This document shows positions 48,439 to 60,060 of a stretch of 64,000 nt of DNA, piece by piece. Below the pieces are notes generated by a model. It was not told the origin of the DNA. It searched no databases and saw only the letters and a program-made list of their open reading frames with translations. A program made the translations under genes and the position numbers. The stretch lies in assembly GCF_019399895.1 (NCBI RefSeq), contig NC_091879.1, positions 3,303,001 through 3,367,000 of the forward strand. Direction: 5' to 3'. Numbering within the stretch: position 1 is the first letter of the stretch; every line of letters starts with the position of its first letter. Source of the DNA: Cardiocondyla obscurior (lineage: Eukaryota; Arthropoda; Insecta; Hymenoptera; Formicidae).

Positions 48439-51400
48439 GTGAGTAAGCAGCATTTTTTTTTTTGCACTATGCTATGTTCAGTGTTTCGGAGAATCGTACA
48501 ATTGAACGAAATTACATAAAACTCTTAATCAGCATCGGGGAAAAGCTACATTCATTAGATCTTTAGTTTTTCAATTTTTTAATATAGAATTCTTTAAAAG
48601 AAACATACAAATAATAAAATAATGCTCGTTTTCATTATTATTATAATACCGATAAATGTCATCAGCTATGGTTGGCGATGACTTTTAAATTCTCGGTTTC
48701 ACGGTGGAATATTTACCGATTGCGACGGTGGTAAGCAAGGTAGGAAATGATATAATTTGTTTCCGGGCTGTAAATGCGCACGAAACGTTTGCAGTACAAA
48801 CACGGACGCTATTTGACGAGCACTGGATGCATTACAGTGTTTTAATATTTTACATTTTAATAAAATGCTTTAATATTAAAGCTTATCCCCGTATGCAGTA
48901 TAATGGGAATTTCATTGAAAATTAGGTATTTCGTTAATTGGATGATTCCGCCGTGATTTCCTCTGGCGGACGCGGACATTATTCGATATAGTGTCTATAA
49001 TTACGTTTGTGTAATTTTCACGTTTTGTCCGCATAGCGGCTTCATTAAGTACGGCACTTTTGTACGGATAAATAAAGGCATGCGATTTAGTTAGAAATAG
49101 ATACCAGGAAAAAAGAGGAAAGAAAAAAATACAATATCGATATTTAAGGAAGATTTTGAAATATTTATTAGTAAAAAAAAATTTTTTTTAATTATGACAT
49201 TTAATAACAATAAAAAAAATAGAAAAAAAAATTCTCGGGAGGGCAAATATATCTAATTCCGAAATTTAAAAACTAACCCTTATTCGTACCGTTCCACGAC
49301 GCGATGTACCTTTTTTTTAGATTAAATTAAATGACTGCGCGAGAGATAATGAGAAAATCCGATAGCGACTAAATGAGAAAGAGGAAGACGTACCGAATCA
49401 GCTGGGCGCGCGAAATCTTATCTCCACCTCGATTGGCCGTTAAGTACGGTGTAACATCTTTATTTACCCTAAGCCTTTTAGAATCGCGCGGTGTTTTAAT
49501 ATCGCGACACCAACTCCCCCCGTCCTCCTCCCCCTCGTGCACGCGGCCGTCGTCTTTTTATTTCGGCGTCGGAGTAAGTAGACGGTGAGCGCGCCTCTTT
49601 TAATTAAAGATACGCGACCGCTCTATCTCGAGACCACCCCGCTCTAAAGGGGACCAAGTGTAAATGATGGCGCAGTTATGGTCACGACTCGGAGAGATAG
49701 CCTCGCGAGAGAACGCGGGGATAACGGGCGGCATTGTCCTTTAATCGAAAGAAAAGATCCGCGACAAGAGATATTGGGAGCGCACGCGAGTCCGGCCGTG
49801 GGAGCTAAAGAATTTCCGCTCCTTCGCTGCTTCCGAATGTTGTTCTCACTTTCGAAACGAGTCGGCTAAATATTTCCCACAATCGTACAGTTGCAAATAT
49901 AAAATTTAAATAGAGAATATTAATAAAATAAACGGTCAAGAAATATTTATAAAACAACACGGAGCGATTAAGGAAATATTATTTAAAAGTTGAACCAGTT
50001 TTTTTACGCAATTCAAAGAGCGTGAAAACTGCGATTGTTAGAGAGACATTACAATAAGTATCGCGTCTTTCTGCTTTTCGGCGAAGTACTCGCGCGAGAA
50101 TAATTTCCGAAAGAGAAGAGAAAGTTGAAAAACCCTGCGTTGTCGTACGTTTTCGAGAGTTCGGCGACTTGTTGTAGAAGTGAAAACGTTTCACGGGTAC
50201 GAGGAAGTGCGATAAGACGCGGCGCGGAGATACGAGAAAAAGCGACAAGAATTGGAGGGACGCATTGGGGAACGAACGAGATGGAGATATGAAAGAACCG
50301 CGGCTTAGCCAGCTGTCGACATCTTTTTCTTTCTCCTCCTTTTTATTTTCGCAAACCCTTGCGAACTACTTTGCGAGAAAACGACGTTGCTTCCGTTAAT
50401 TATGTCAGCAGACGGCGGTCCTTAAACGCGAATCACCCCCTTTGACGTCCCAACGACCGTTGATGATAACGGCGATAAGGTCACGACGAGCTTCTTTCGG
50501 AGTCGAAAGTGCTCCTTATGCCCCTTTGAATTAGAAAAGACCCGCGCATGTTCAACAAACTGTAGATATTATTAATTAAAAATTATTCATAAATGATAAA
50601 ATATAAAAACGTGTGAGGTTCCAAGAGCCTTTAATCACATGCGTGATTTTATTATCGTAGATTTTATTCTTCTAAAATAGAAATATACATCGGTTGACTA
50701 GAGTTGATCATTAATTATTTCCGTATTCCTTTGCGAAGTTCAATTATAATTTTAATTGGATTAATTAATACTCCGATAAATATTTTTAAGATATGAACTA
50801 TTATTCTCGCTTTACGTAATTATCTGCCTTCGACGTATTTCACGATTAGTTTCCAATGTAAAGTTAAATGACAAATGTAACGCGATCAAGTAATTAACAA
50901 TTGCGCTTCGTGTGATAAGTAAAAATACGTTCGTCACTTTGCGACGAGCGAAAGGAAGTCGAGAAAAGGCGACCTAAATAGTTTAATATTCTCAGCTCGG
51001 TAATTCTATTCGACGCGAATGCGAACTATTGCCGATCGATGGGATTAAATATTGATCACTTCCAATTCTGCGGAGAAATAGAACAACCAGGTGTAACGTG
51101 CCTTCGCGGACCGACGTCTATTCGAAGGTACGGCATTTAATTACCCGCACTCAATGATCGTAATTCGATGTCCATAACGTGTCTATAATGAAATAACGAA
51201 TCAGACGAAATGTAATATTATCGATCGCCCTCAGTTCTATTTTCAGACAAAGATATTTGTATTTTCGTTAAATTTGACGAGCTTAACTATGCACTTGTCC
51301 ATAAAAATAATTAAAAAATAATAAAGTAAAATAATAATTTGCAAAAAAAAAAAAAAATGAAGGCATTTGAGAAAAATCACCCGACAGTTCCGTTTCTGAT

Positions 51401-54400
51401 ATCGAAGGCAAAACGTTGGAGTGAAGTTTCAGGAGTAACGAATATCAAAGAAATGTACCATCGAGAAGCAATAATGTCTCGCGAAAAAAATAGAATAAAA
51501 TAAATACATTACGAGGCAACGCCGAGCAAACGGTACACGACGGCGTGTGAAAAAGCGTCGCGATCGCGGGGCGATCTAATACTTGAAATTCGCACGGGCG
51601 CGTCTCTTTTATGGAATCTCGTTTCCGGGCCGCGCCACGCGCGCTCTCCCGTCGTTTATCCGGGGGAATGTCGGCATTCCCGAGCAGTTTAACATATCCC
51701 ACGGAACAGTCCGGCAAACACGTCGCTTCCCGTCCCCTTCTGTTTCCGCGCGCGATACTCCTTTTCCCATCCGGAACTCGTATTTCCATCTCCGACCTGT
51801 GCTCCACGTCTCCGCCGTCTGCCTTTTCCTCCTCTTTGTCCTCGGAGCGCGTCGTCTGCGAACTCTGTTTCTTCCTTTCCCCTTTCAATTAGATCGCTCG
51901 CAAATTTATGTCCGTGCCCGTTTACTGTACTCGATATTCCGCCTTTCCGCCTTTATTGGAAGGGCCACCCTCGCGAAGAAGACTCGATTGGAAAAATAAT
52001 CGCCGCGACGCTCGGATGATCGCGAAATCACGCGTCTGACATTTCTACGCGATAGTCACTTCGAAGTACGGGATCGTAGCATTGTGAACCGAAGGAAAGA
52101 ATTTGATCTCGTGGCGGGCAAGCAATGGCCGCGTAATGGCAGGGCGAGAGGGACATTTGGCTGCAATTCGAGCGTCGCCTTTCGGGAGGGTTTATGGCCC
52201 CGATTTGGATTCCTGGCGCATCGGCCGCCATCTGAATGCCTCTGATTTAATAGAGAACATCAACGCGAACTCGAAGGGCGGCGAGGCGCCCACCGAAGGG
52301 CGAGGGGCGCGTTCACCGGCGGGGATGCGGCTTGGGTTTTCAAGCTTCGCGACACGAATCACCCTTTTCCTCCCAGTAATTACAACGCCGTTAGCCCGCG
52401 TGAATTTCGACAGCTAATCGCAGTCGTATATAATATAGGCGACGGCTAAGAAGCTTCGATTAATTATTCTCAAGGGTTCGATTAAAAATCAAATCTCGAC
52501 GCGTCTCTGACGAGTCGCCGAGAGCTCGTCGATTTTTCCGCATTTGACGCGGATCTCGCGACCGTAAAAAAAAAAAAATTTACCACCGCCGTTCGGCTCT
52601 CCTCCGGCGGGATACAGGCTGCGGGTAATTAGCCCGGCGGTGGCGATGCAGTGTTTACGCGCGTTTTAATCCGGATGGGGCAATTAGTATATATCGATGG
52701 CGCCGGCGGTTACAGATGTACGGCAGGCACTTGTAACGGCCGTGGCGCGGCACCGCCGCGCGGTAATCCGGTTTTAATTAAATAACTGAGCTCGCCCTCG
52801 GGCGCCCGCGGGCGAGAGTCCTGGAGGTCCCTCCACCCCTTTTCGCGAGTCGTGTGCAAGCCGAAAGAGTTACGCGAAGCCTGAGTTTCGGTGTGGCAGC
52901 CGGGGGGACCGGGCACGACCACCACCGGGTGTCAGGCATTTAACCGCAACTGTTGTCTCGACGGCGTGGGTTACGAGCTGCCCCGCAAGTCTAGATGAGC
53001 GCGTGTCCCTCATCCCACGCGTGACGTCTTCGTCAGCGAGACATTTGTTCGCCCGTATTCGCTCTGGATGATTTTTACCGAGACGAGTCGTATGATTAAT
53101 AATAATAAAAAAAAAAGAAAAATGTCAAACGGCGATTAATAATAAAATATGGCAAATAATTTCTCTATAAATGGATTACGGCTTAGATTGATCACGAGGT
53201 AAACGATGATGTAGATATAACAAGAAAGAGAGAGAGGACGAGTGGGAATATTGTAACAGCATAATGTGCATCACGTTGAAAGGCGCTTTCATTTTAGACG
53301 ACAATGTTGAAAGTTTCATCGCCGTCTGACATTATTCTTGTCGTTGGGTTTTTAAATTTTACACGTGTCTGTCATGTATAACGCGAGCAAGCCCCGTGTT
53401 TGTGCGCCAATAATGGCGCGAGCGATATTGGCAGAGCTGCAAAGAAGAGCGCGGTTAAATAAAATTATGGAATTAACCGATGCACCTTTGCAAGATTGAA
53501 TGCGTTATCGAGCGCGGACGTTACACCGGCAGGCAACCGACGAAAATAATTAATCGCTCTTTCAACGACGACGGCAATTACATCCACCATTAGATCGGTC
53601 TTCCATTTTGCGCCGTCAGATTAAATTATTGTAAACTTAAAAGCGGCATGTTCTGGACAATTAGAACACAAATTCCTGTCGACCGGCATTATTAATGTAG
53701 ACTTAAATTAATCGAACGGATAATTTATATCTCTAAGAATAATGTTCCGCGAAGCATTTCGTATTTTAATCGCGTTATATAAATAAATTAGAAAAACCGC
53801 GCGGTGCTTAAAAAAAAATAAAATAAAATAGATTTAGTAATGAATTTTTTTACAATTATTTCCGCGAAATTGCTGAATCCTTTTACAGTGCGCGTCGTGT
53901 AATTTTACATTTACGGGTGATTTACGTGTCACTTTTTACGGGACACGTTGAAATTGTATGATAAAACGCGGTTCTTACGGAGGCACATTGAATACTCAAG
54001 TCGCCAATATCCGCGTCAGCGTTGGTTAACGACGAGAGGATAGCTTAGCGGAAGACGGAACGTCGATGGTACTCTTGGTTATTTACAGAACTCTCAATCT
54101 GCATTTCGATACCGCGTGGCGATATATCTGGGAAACGGAAATGCTTGGAATAGCGGTAAGATGATAAAGACCTTAGACTTTCAACGGTAATTTTTTATCG
54201 GAGACAAAAAAAAGCGGTCGTATGACAATGCATTATTAAAAATTAAGCATTTCTAAAAAAAGAAAAATAAACGGAAAGATTTCTTTGCATCGCTGGTTTC
54301 CGATTTCCCGATGATATATTATACGATTTCCGCGACAAGTCTCTCGACGTGATAACCGATTCAATTATCGTCGGCTCGAACTCAGCGATGCCAGTCTCGC

Positions 54401-56687
54401 GTGATCCTAATTATCGTGCGGCAAGCCGCGATTGCCCGGCAGCTCGGGGCCGTTTGTTTAATTAAACGCATGAAATCCGAGTTTACAAATATTACCTTTT
54501 CGGCGAGTTCGCGCGTAAATTCTAAGCGTTTAGTGGTTGTTAAAAGTCCCACGACGTCGTTTCGCGGATGCGGTTTTAATAACCCGCGCGTTTTAAAGAG
54601 GCATTTCTCGGTGCCGCAGGTAGAGAACTAAGTAAGCGAACGCTTTACGGATATCGTACAGGCTATTTCATACGCGGGGCTCGGAGGAAACTGAGGGCAG
54701 AAATAAAAAAAAAGTTAAAAAAAAATTATCGACAATTAGCAGATAACGTTCGTTTGAGCGAAGAGTCGAGTGGTTATTTAAAAGAGAAGTTCAATCATTG
54801 ACGCGAACTTCCGTCGCGTGTTAAACATTAATTCGTAATTACGAAATAAAATCTCATTTGTCTCACGGAACTTGTGGGCGCATACAGGGAGGGTGAATAT
54901 TTCTAAAATCGTTGAGAGGGCGATCGCTTCGCGAGCGATCCACGGCAAGCGCGACTCTGAAGGGCCTTGTAGATTAGCGCAGGACCGCTCGGCGATGACT
55001 CGGATGATCTTTCCTGACATATTTAAGAACTGGTTTCTTTTAACCGCGGCGTCAGTCAACCTAAGCGAGGACGGTATCTGTCGCATCACCTGCCAGGCGC
55101 AAGAGGAACATATTGTCGGCCGGTAGTAAAACCGAAACGACGCCGATACGCGAACGATAAGTCGTCGAATCGCGGGGCCGCTTTTAAAATTGGACGCGGC
55201 GGTGATCGGACAATTATTTTATATTATGCTCCATATCGTTGCGCGCCCAGCGTATTTTTAGGGCCGGCCCGAGCGCCTTTAACGACAATTTTACGTTCCC
55301 CATCGCCGGGGCGAGGTGAGTGACATACCGAGAAAAAGGAATCGCGAGGCTGTTTGTTTCGGGTCTCATTTGGACGACTAGCAGTCCAGATATTTATATT
55401 TTTACGTGGAAAAGAAAGAAAGAAAAAATAATCCCGACGGGAGAAAAAAAAAAGTCCGACATTTCGTTTTCCTCGCCAGTTTAAGAATATATTTAAAATC
55501 TTTTAGTTTTTATACGTCGGACTTATTTCAATGCTCGACGAGCTAGATTGCGTAAAGAGAACGCAATACGTTCTTGCTAAATGTATCGCTGTAGGAATCA
55601 AGCTGATAGAAAAGTTCGCATTGTCTAGTTAATTAATTACCGCCTTCCCGATGTGCAGTTATTTTCTTAATCCTCGCGATATAACGTATGGGATTGCGCG
55701 AACAATTTAATGCGTTTCCTTACGGCGTCGTGCAATCTCCAGCGAATAATAAAAGAGTCGCGAGAAGCGGGCGGTGTGATTTGCGAGCAGATAATATTTC
55801 CATGTTAATTAGGCCGCGAGTTCTCCGTCGGTTTCGCTTGTATGTTAATATCTTCACGCTTATTGCTCCCGGATATTGCGTTAACGTATCGCCGCCGCGC
55901 ATCTTTCGCCGTTTGCCACTTTTTTTTCTTTGCACGCCCCACGCGATAAGTCTTTGAGTAATGAAGCACTCAATTAAGATCGATATCGTCCGGCCGACAG
56001 GTGTGCCGCCGGTGAAGTGAAAGGCGAAATCTCCTGCGATTTATCGCTCAGCTTCGACAAACAATATACAACTTGCGAGACAGGGCGACAATTATTTCAC
56101 ATATTTCTATTTATTATTGCCTCCGCTCGCTAATATTTTCCGTAATGAGACGGAGAGTCTAAATGACACGAGGTGAAGGCGTCCCCAGGACTCACTTTCG
56201 CGTTCGCCTGCGACGCGGCGGTAGCCGTGGATTGTCTGCAAGTTACCGTAGCGGATATCGTGCCGTAAGTTTGGCAGTTATGGGTATAAGGGAACCGAGG
56301 GTTGTGCCTCGTAAGTGCAACTCGCGCGAAGGGCCCCGGCGCCGCGCTGAGTCCTTTCATGCATACCGTAGTATCCTGCGTCCCGTTCTTGTTCCTCTCG
56401 CTTTGCCACTACGTTCTCGCTCGTCCCTTTGTCTCTCCGCGTTTCTGATAAGAAGCTCGTCCTTTCCTCGTCTCTCCTCGCGATATTCCCACCGTCGGCT
56501 CCTCGAAGGACAGTATTCCGCCGCGAGTTATCACACGGTATGAATTTCACGTCGCGCTTTCGCACATAAAACGACGTTCGGTCGTGCACGACGCACGAGG
56601 GGGAACGAAGGACGAAGACGTATTACGGGACGAGGCGAAAAACCCGGAGGGTCGTCTAATTCGCTTTTACAGCTCCGCAGCAGGCAA

Positions 56688-56713
56688 AGAGAGAGAAAGA
56701 GAGAGAGAGAGAG
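56688..56713. repeat. (GA)n microsatellite
   Basis: Near-pure GA dinucleotide run in a GC-rich island. Confidence 0.8.
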
Positions 56714-57826
56714 CTCGGCTCTGATCAAAAAACGTCACCTGCGTACGGCAATCGCAAGCGAAGAGCGACGCGGCCCTACGGTCGCCCGGTAATTCGAAAG
56801 AGATTTATGTGCCGCCGCGAGTTCTCGCCGCCGCGAGACAGGACGGAAAAAGGAGAAGCCCGGCTTCTCGAGACGCTCGACGCTAACCGCGCGCGAGAGG
56901 CACGCGATTGCGAGAGGTATTCGGGTTGCAATCGAACAAACTTATAAGGGAACATCCACTTGTAAGACGCTTGGATTTTAAATACGCCGTCGCCCTCGAT
57001 TTTCTTACCGCCGAAGGAAGCAGCGCGTGCGAACTAAATAATTTTTAAGAATACAATCGTTATCACTTGAAACGTCATTGAAATAAAAATCGGTGATCCT
57101 TTAGTTAGGCATATAAAAAATAATCTGAGAGACTTCTTAATCGCAGTTGCGCGCGTGTCGCGTATAATCATTTTTGCACTCGTTATCAATTCGATATTCC
57201 GCGGGATATAAATTTGCGCGATAATTACTCACGTAACAGGTTCGGACAATGTCGTCAATTTTTCCCTCCACATACTTCTCTCTCCTTCTTTCTTCTCTCC
57301 CGCGTTCGTACGAACAAACAAATAAATAAGTCATGTCCCCGGCAGAGCGGTTGATGGCTACCGTCAACGTTTCAGAATCCCGAACATTTCGTCGAGCCCC
57401 GGTCTGTTTTCCTTGCACATCTGTCGAGTGGGTATCGCGACGCCGTTCAGGACCCTTCAGCTCTCTCGCGCGCTTAATATCAAAGAATCTTCCGGCGGCA
57501 TACACGACGGCGGCATCCAGGGCGTTTCGGTACGCGGTAGGGCCGAGGGGGGGGGGTAGGAGAGGGCCGGGAAATCGGGATAAGCGTAGGGTTGTAGTTT
57601 TGGGAAAAAGCAGGGCGATGGTAATCTTTCCTTTGGCCGATGTGCAGAATCACGCGTCACCGCGTTTGCCGTCGGTCGTTTCATATAGACATTCCTTTCT
57701 GCCTTCCGCCGTGCTTGTTCCTGTATCCTCTGCTCTTCCGGCCATCCGCACGCACGTACGTACGCAGACACGCGTGCCGATACGGAGGGATGAGAGATTG
57801 AGGAAGGGAGAGAACGGGAGAGCAGA

Positions 57827-57849
57827 GAAAGAGAGAGAGAGAGGGGGGG
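57827..57849. repeat. (GA)n microsatellite followed by a G run
   Basis: GA dinucleotides passing into seven consecutive G. Another G run of nine lies near 57548. Confidence 0.75.
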
Positions 57850-58407
57850 ATCATCATCCCCTTATTCGCCTGAGGTGATTCGCTCTCGAGATTGCGGATC
57901 GTCGAAATGAATTTATCGCCCGAGAATTTGCGTAAATCCCGGCGTAACGAGAAACAGGAAGAGCAGCTTCCGTCGCGCCGGATTTCATCGAAACGACGTC
58001 GATGTCGGTGATAAGAACGCGCTGAAAGGACGTTACGAGTTTCTTAGACGGTAGGAGAGGCCCGCCGGGAACGTGGAATGATAGAATCCGTGGAGGATCG
58101 CAGGGAAATATCGAAAAGACGTACTTAACGGAATATTTTTGCAAGTTTTACCTGATCATAATTAAGCAGTTCTTATTAATTAATTGATCTGCCGTAAAGT
58201 TATTTTGTTTTAGAAAAAAAGAAATATTATAATTGAACTGGATATTACAAAGCGCGCGCGTCGTTTACTCGTTCTTTTTCTCTCGTTTCTTTACGTCAAA
58301 GATAATTATTTTATGTTTAATCCTCAAAGTGAATACTTAATATATAACATTCGAGATAATAATCGGAATATAATCTTGCTGCAGTAAAATGTATACGAAT
58401 GTTTCAG

Positions 58408-58707
58408 ATGCAAATTCGGAGAAAATGCGAAAGTACCATGCCAGGCAACATCCTGAGAGGAGGAGCAGGTCCTGGATGGACATCGGGCTTCAGCGGAGCG
58501 ACCCAGAGGTAAGAATAAATTTTCGTTTACGTAAAATTTTTAGCTTTCTTATTTTAAAAATAATTTTTTTTTAATTATTTATTTAATAAATTAATTGGAG
58601 ACAAGTGTAATTTTTTTTTTAAAGTGAAAAATATTTTATACATCTCTATAATTGAATTTTCTTTTTGTTTGTTACAGAATCATCTCCGCTGCTGCGCATC
58701 GTATTTC
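58408..58707 (+). ncRNA. Module copy 2: exon-like segments 58408-58508 and 58678-58707
   Basis: The first segment follows GTTTCAG. It starts like the 47952 segment (ATGCAAATTCGGAGAAA), then has AGAGGAGGAGCAGGTCC and GGATGGACATCGGGC, and ends CCCAGAG|GTAAGA. The second (30 nt) follows GTTACAG, contains TCCGCTGCTGCGCATCG exactly as in copy 1, and ends at GTAAGT. Confidence 0.5.
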
Positions 58708-58886
58708 GTAAGTTGAAAACTTTTTTTTAAACGTCAGCGACTTGAGGAACCGCTGACTACGCGTAAAACTAAAAAAAAAAAAAAAGTGCGCGAATAGGGT
58801 GTTGTAGGTAAATCGAGTGAATCGCGTAAATCGGATATTCCTCATAAACCGCGTATTCCGCGAAAACCGCGTAAAACAATTTACTT

Positions 58887-58926
58887 CGTAGTAGTAGTAA
58901 CAGTAGAAGTAGATGTAGATGTAGAT
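58887..58926. repeat. Imperfect GTA trinucleotide repeat downstream of module copy 2
   Basis: GTA/GAA/GAT triplets in series. An equivalent run follows module copy 3 at 59841-59879. Confidence 0.75.
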
Positions 58927-59210
58927 TTTTATACCACAATTGTATTATATGTATTATGTGCAATTTAATCAAGTATTTTTCCAGCTGAGTATCCCTCTTA
59001 GGGATATGGAAATTCGTAGGAGAATTTTAAATGTCGTCGCCGATAATCGAATACACGAACCACGGTCGGGGTTCGTCGCGGATACCGCAAAAGTAAACGG
59101 GCGTCCGAAATTTATTATAGGAATCTTTTAATCGGGAATACCGTTCGTATCGCGCGATAGTTTTGATTTAGAATCCCGCACGCGTATTCGGGAGTGTCGC
59201 GAGTGACCAG

Positions 59211-59599
59211 TGAAGACGAGATCTGTTACTGAGAGGAGGAGCAGGTCCAGGATGGACATCGGGCATCGGTGGAGCAACGTTGAGGTAAATATCTTTTTTT
59301 CATCTTCGTATAAAAATAAAAAAATTCTGTAATTTATTTGGCTCGTTTTATTATTCTAATAATAATCAAAGAAATAATTACAAAAAAAGTAAAGATTTAA
59401 AGTTTTAGAAAAATTGTTTCTTTTTGGTGAGCAAATTAAAAAAAAAAAAAATTAATAAGGTCGCGTATAAAAATTATATTTGACATTAATAATCATGACT
59501 TGATACATGTATTTCATTTTAATTTTTTAAATTTGTTACAGAATGGCATCTTTCCATGGCATCATCTTAGCTGAACTCCGCCGGTGCTTCATCGAAAGG
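59211..59599 (+). ncRNA. Module copy 3: exon-like segments about 59211-59284 and 59542-59599
   Basis: The first segment repeats CTGAGAGGAGGAGCAGGTCC and GGATGGACATCGGGC from copy 2 and ends GTTGAG|GTAAAT. The second follows TTTGTTACAG, starts AATGGCATC and ends at a GTAAGT donor. The start of the first segment is uncertain (possible acceptor GTGACCAG). Confidence 0.45.
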
Positions 59600-59840
59600 G
59601 TAAGTCACAAATTTTAATTAACGAGTAACGAATCTACGATAAAATTATTTATTATAATATATTTTGCATTGCAATAATCAATATCGTAATTTAAAGTAAT
59701 TTCAATTTTTTAAATTCTATTTTAAGTATGTCAAATTTAAAAAAATAATAATAATTCAAATATTAATATCGTAATTAAGTAGTAATATCGTACTTAAGAG
59801 TAATTTTAGAAACAGTCAATTTGTAGATTCGTTACCTACC

Positions 59841-59879
59841 TATAGTAGCAGTAGCAGTAGTAAAAGTAGAAGTAGTTAG
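59841..59879. repeat. Imperfect GTA/GCA trinucleotide repeat downstream of module copy 3
   Basis: AGTAGCAGTAGCAGTAG followed by GTA/GAA triplets, similar to the run at 58887-58926. Confidence 0.75.
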
Positions 59880-59949
59880 AAAAATAGCGCAGGTGGCAAA
59901 TGGAAAGACTTGTCACCGTCTTCCTCGGCGGCGTACTTGCCGCAACTCG

Positions 59950-60060
59950 TAAAACATATCCGATTTGTAAATGAAAGTCCGAATCGCTAATAAAATCCGA
60001 TACGTAAATAAAATCCGATTCGTGAAAAGTATATCCCCATTCGTAAATAAAATTAATAAA
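59950..60060. repeat. Degenerate short tandem repeat, period about 16-19 bp
   Basis: Five or so variants of AATCCGATTCGTAAATAAA follow one another. Related CGCGTAAA / CGCGAAAA words occur at 58810-58880 after module copy 2. Confidence 0.6.

Larger units (their letters stand above)
48439..58407. other. 10-kb stretch with no recognised gene
   Basis: Alternating AT-rich DNA and GC-rich islands (about 49370-49870, 51540-52020, 52090-53040, 54880-55400 and 56160-57880). Long open frames in the islands overlap on both strands and show no domains. It is probably intronic to RNF220 (minus strand) and to the + strand module transcript. GA-type microsatellites lie at 56688-56713 and 57827-57849. Confidence 0.45.
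46840..59599 (+). ncRNA. Candidate spliced non-coding transcript built of duplicated exon modules
   Basis: Ten splice-bounded segments on the + strand share sequence with one another: exon-like segments ending at 46984, then 47192-47355, 47565-47728, 47952-48024, 48107-48199, 48396-48438, 58408-58508, 58678-58707, about 59211-59284 and 59542-59599. Copies keep an AG acceptor and GT donor at equivalent places, while frames contain stops (for example in 47952-48024 and at the end of 47565-47728). That favours a long non-coding RNA over a protein. It runs antisense to RNF220 and probably lies in its large 5' intron. Whether all segments belong to one transcript is inference. Confidence 0.4.

Noticed and set aside
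51445..51999. Overlapping 147- and 138-codon open frames on opposite strands
   Set aside because: GC-rich island with stop-poor sequence on both strands; low-complexity peptides without domains.
57457..57771. A 104-codon minus-strand open frame, proline-rich, considered as an RNF220 N-terminal exon
   Set aside because: No match to RNF220 N-terminal motifs that I recognise, no convincing splice sites in the right phase, and an equally long frame on the other strand.
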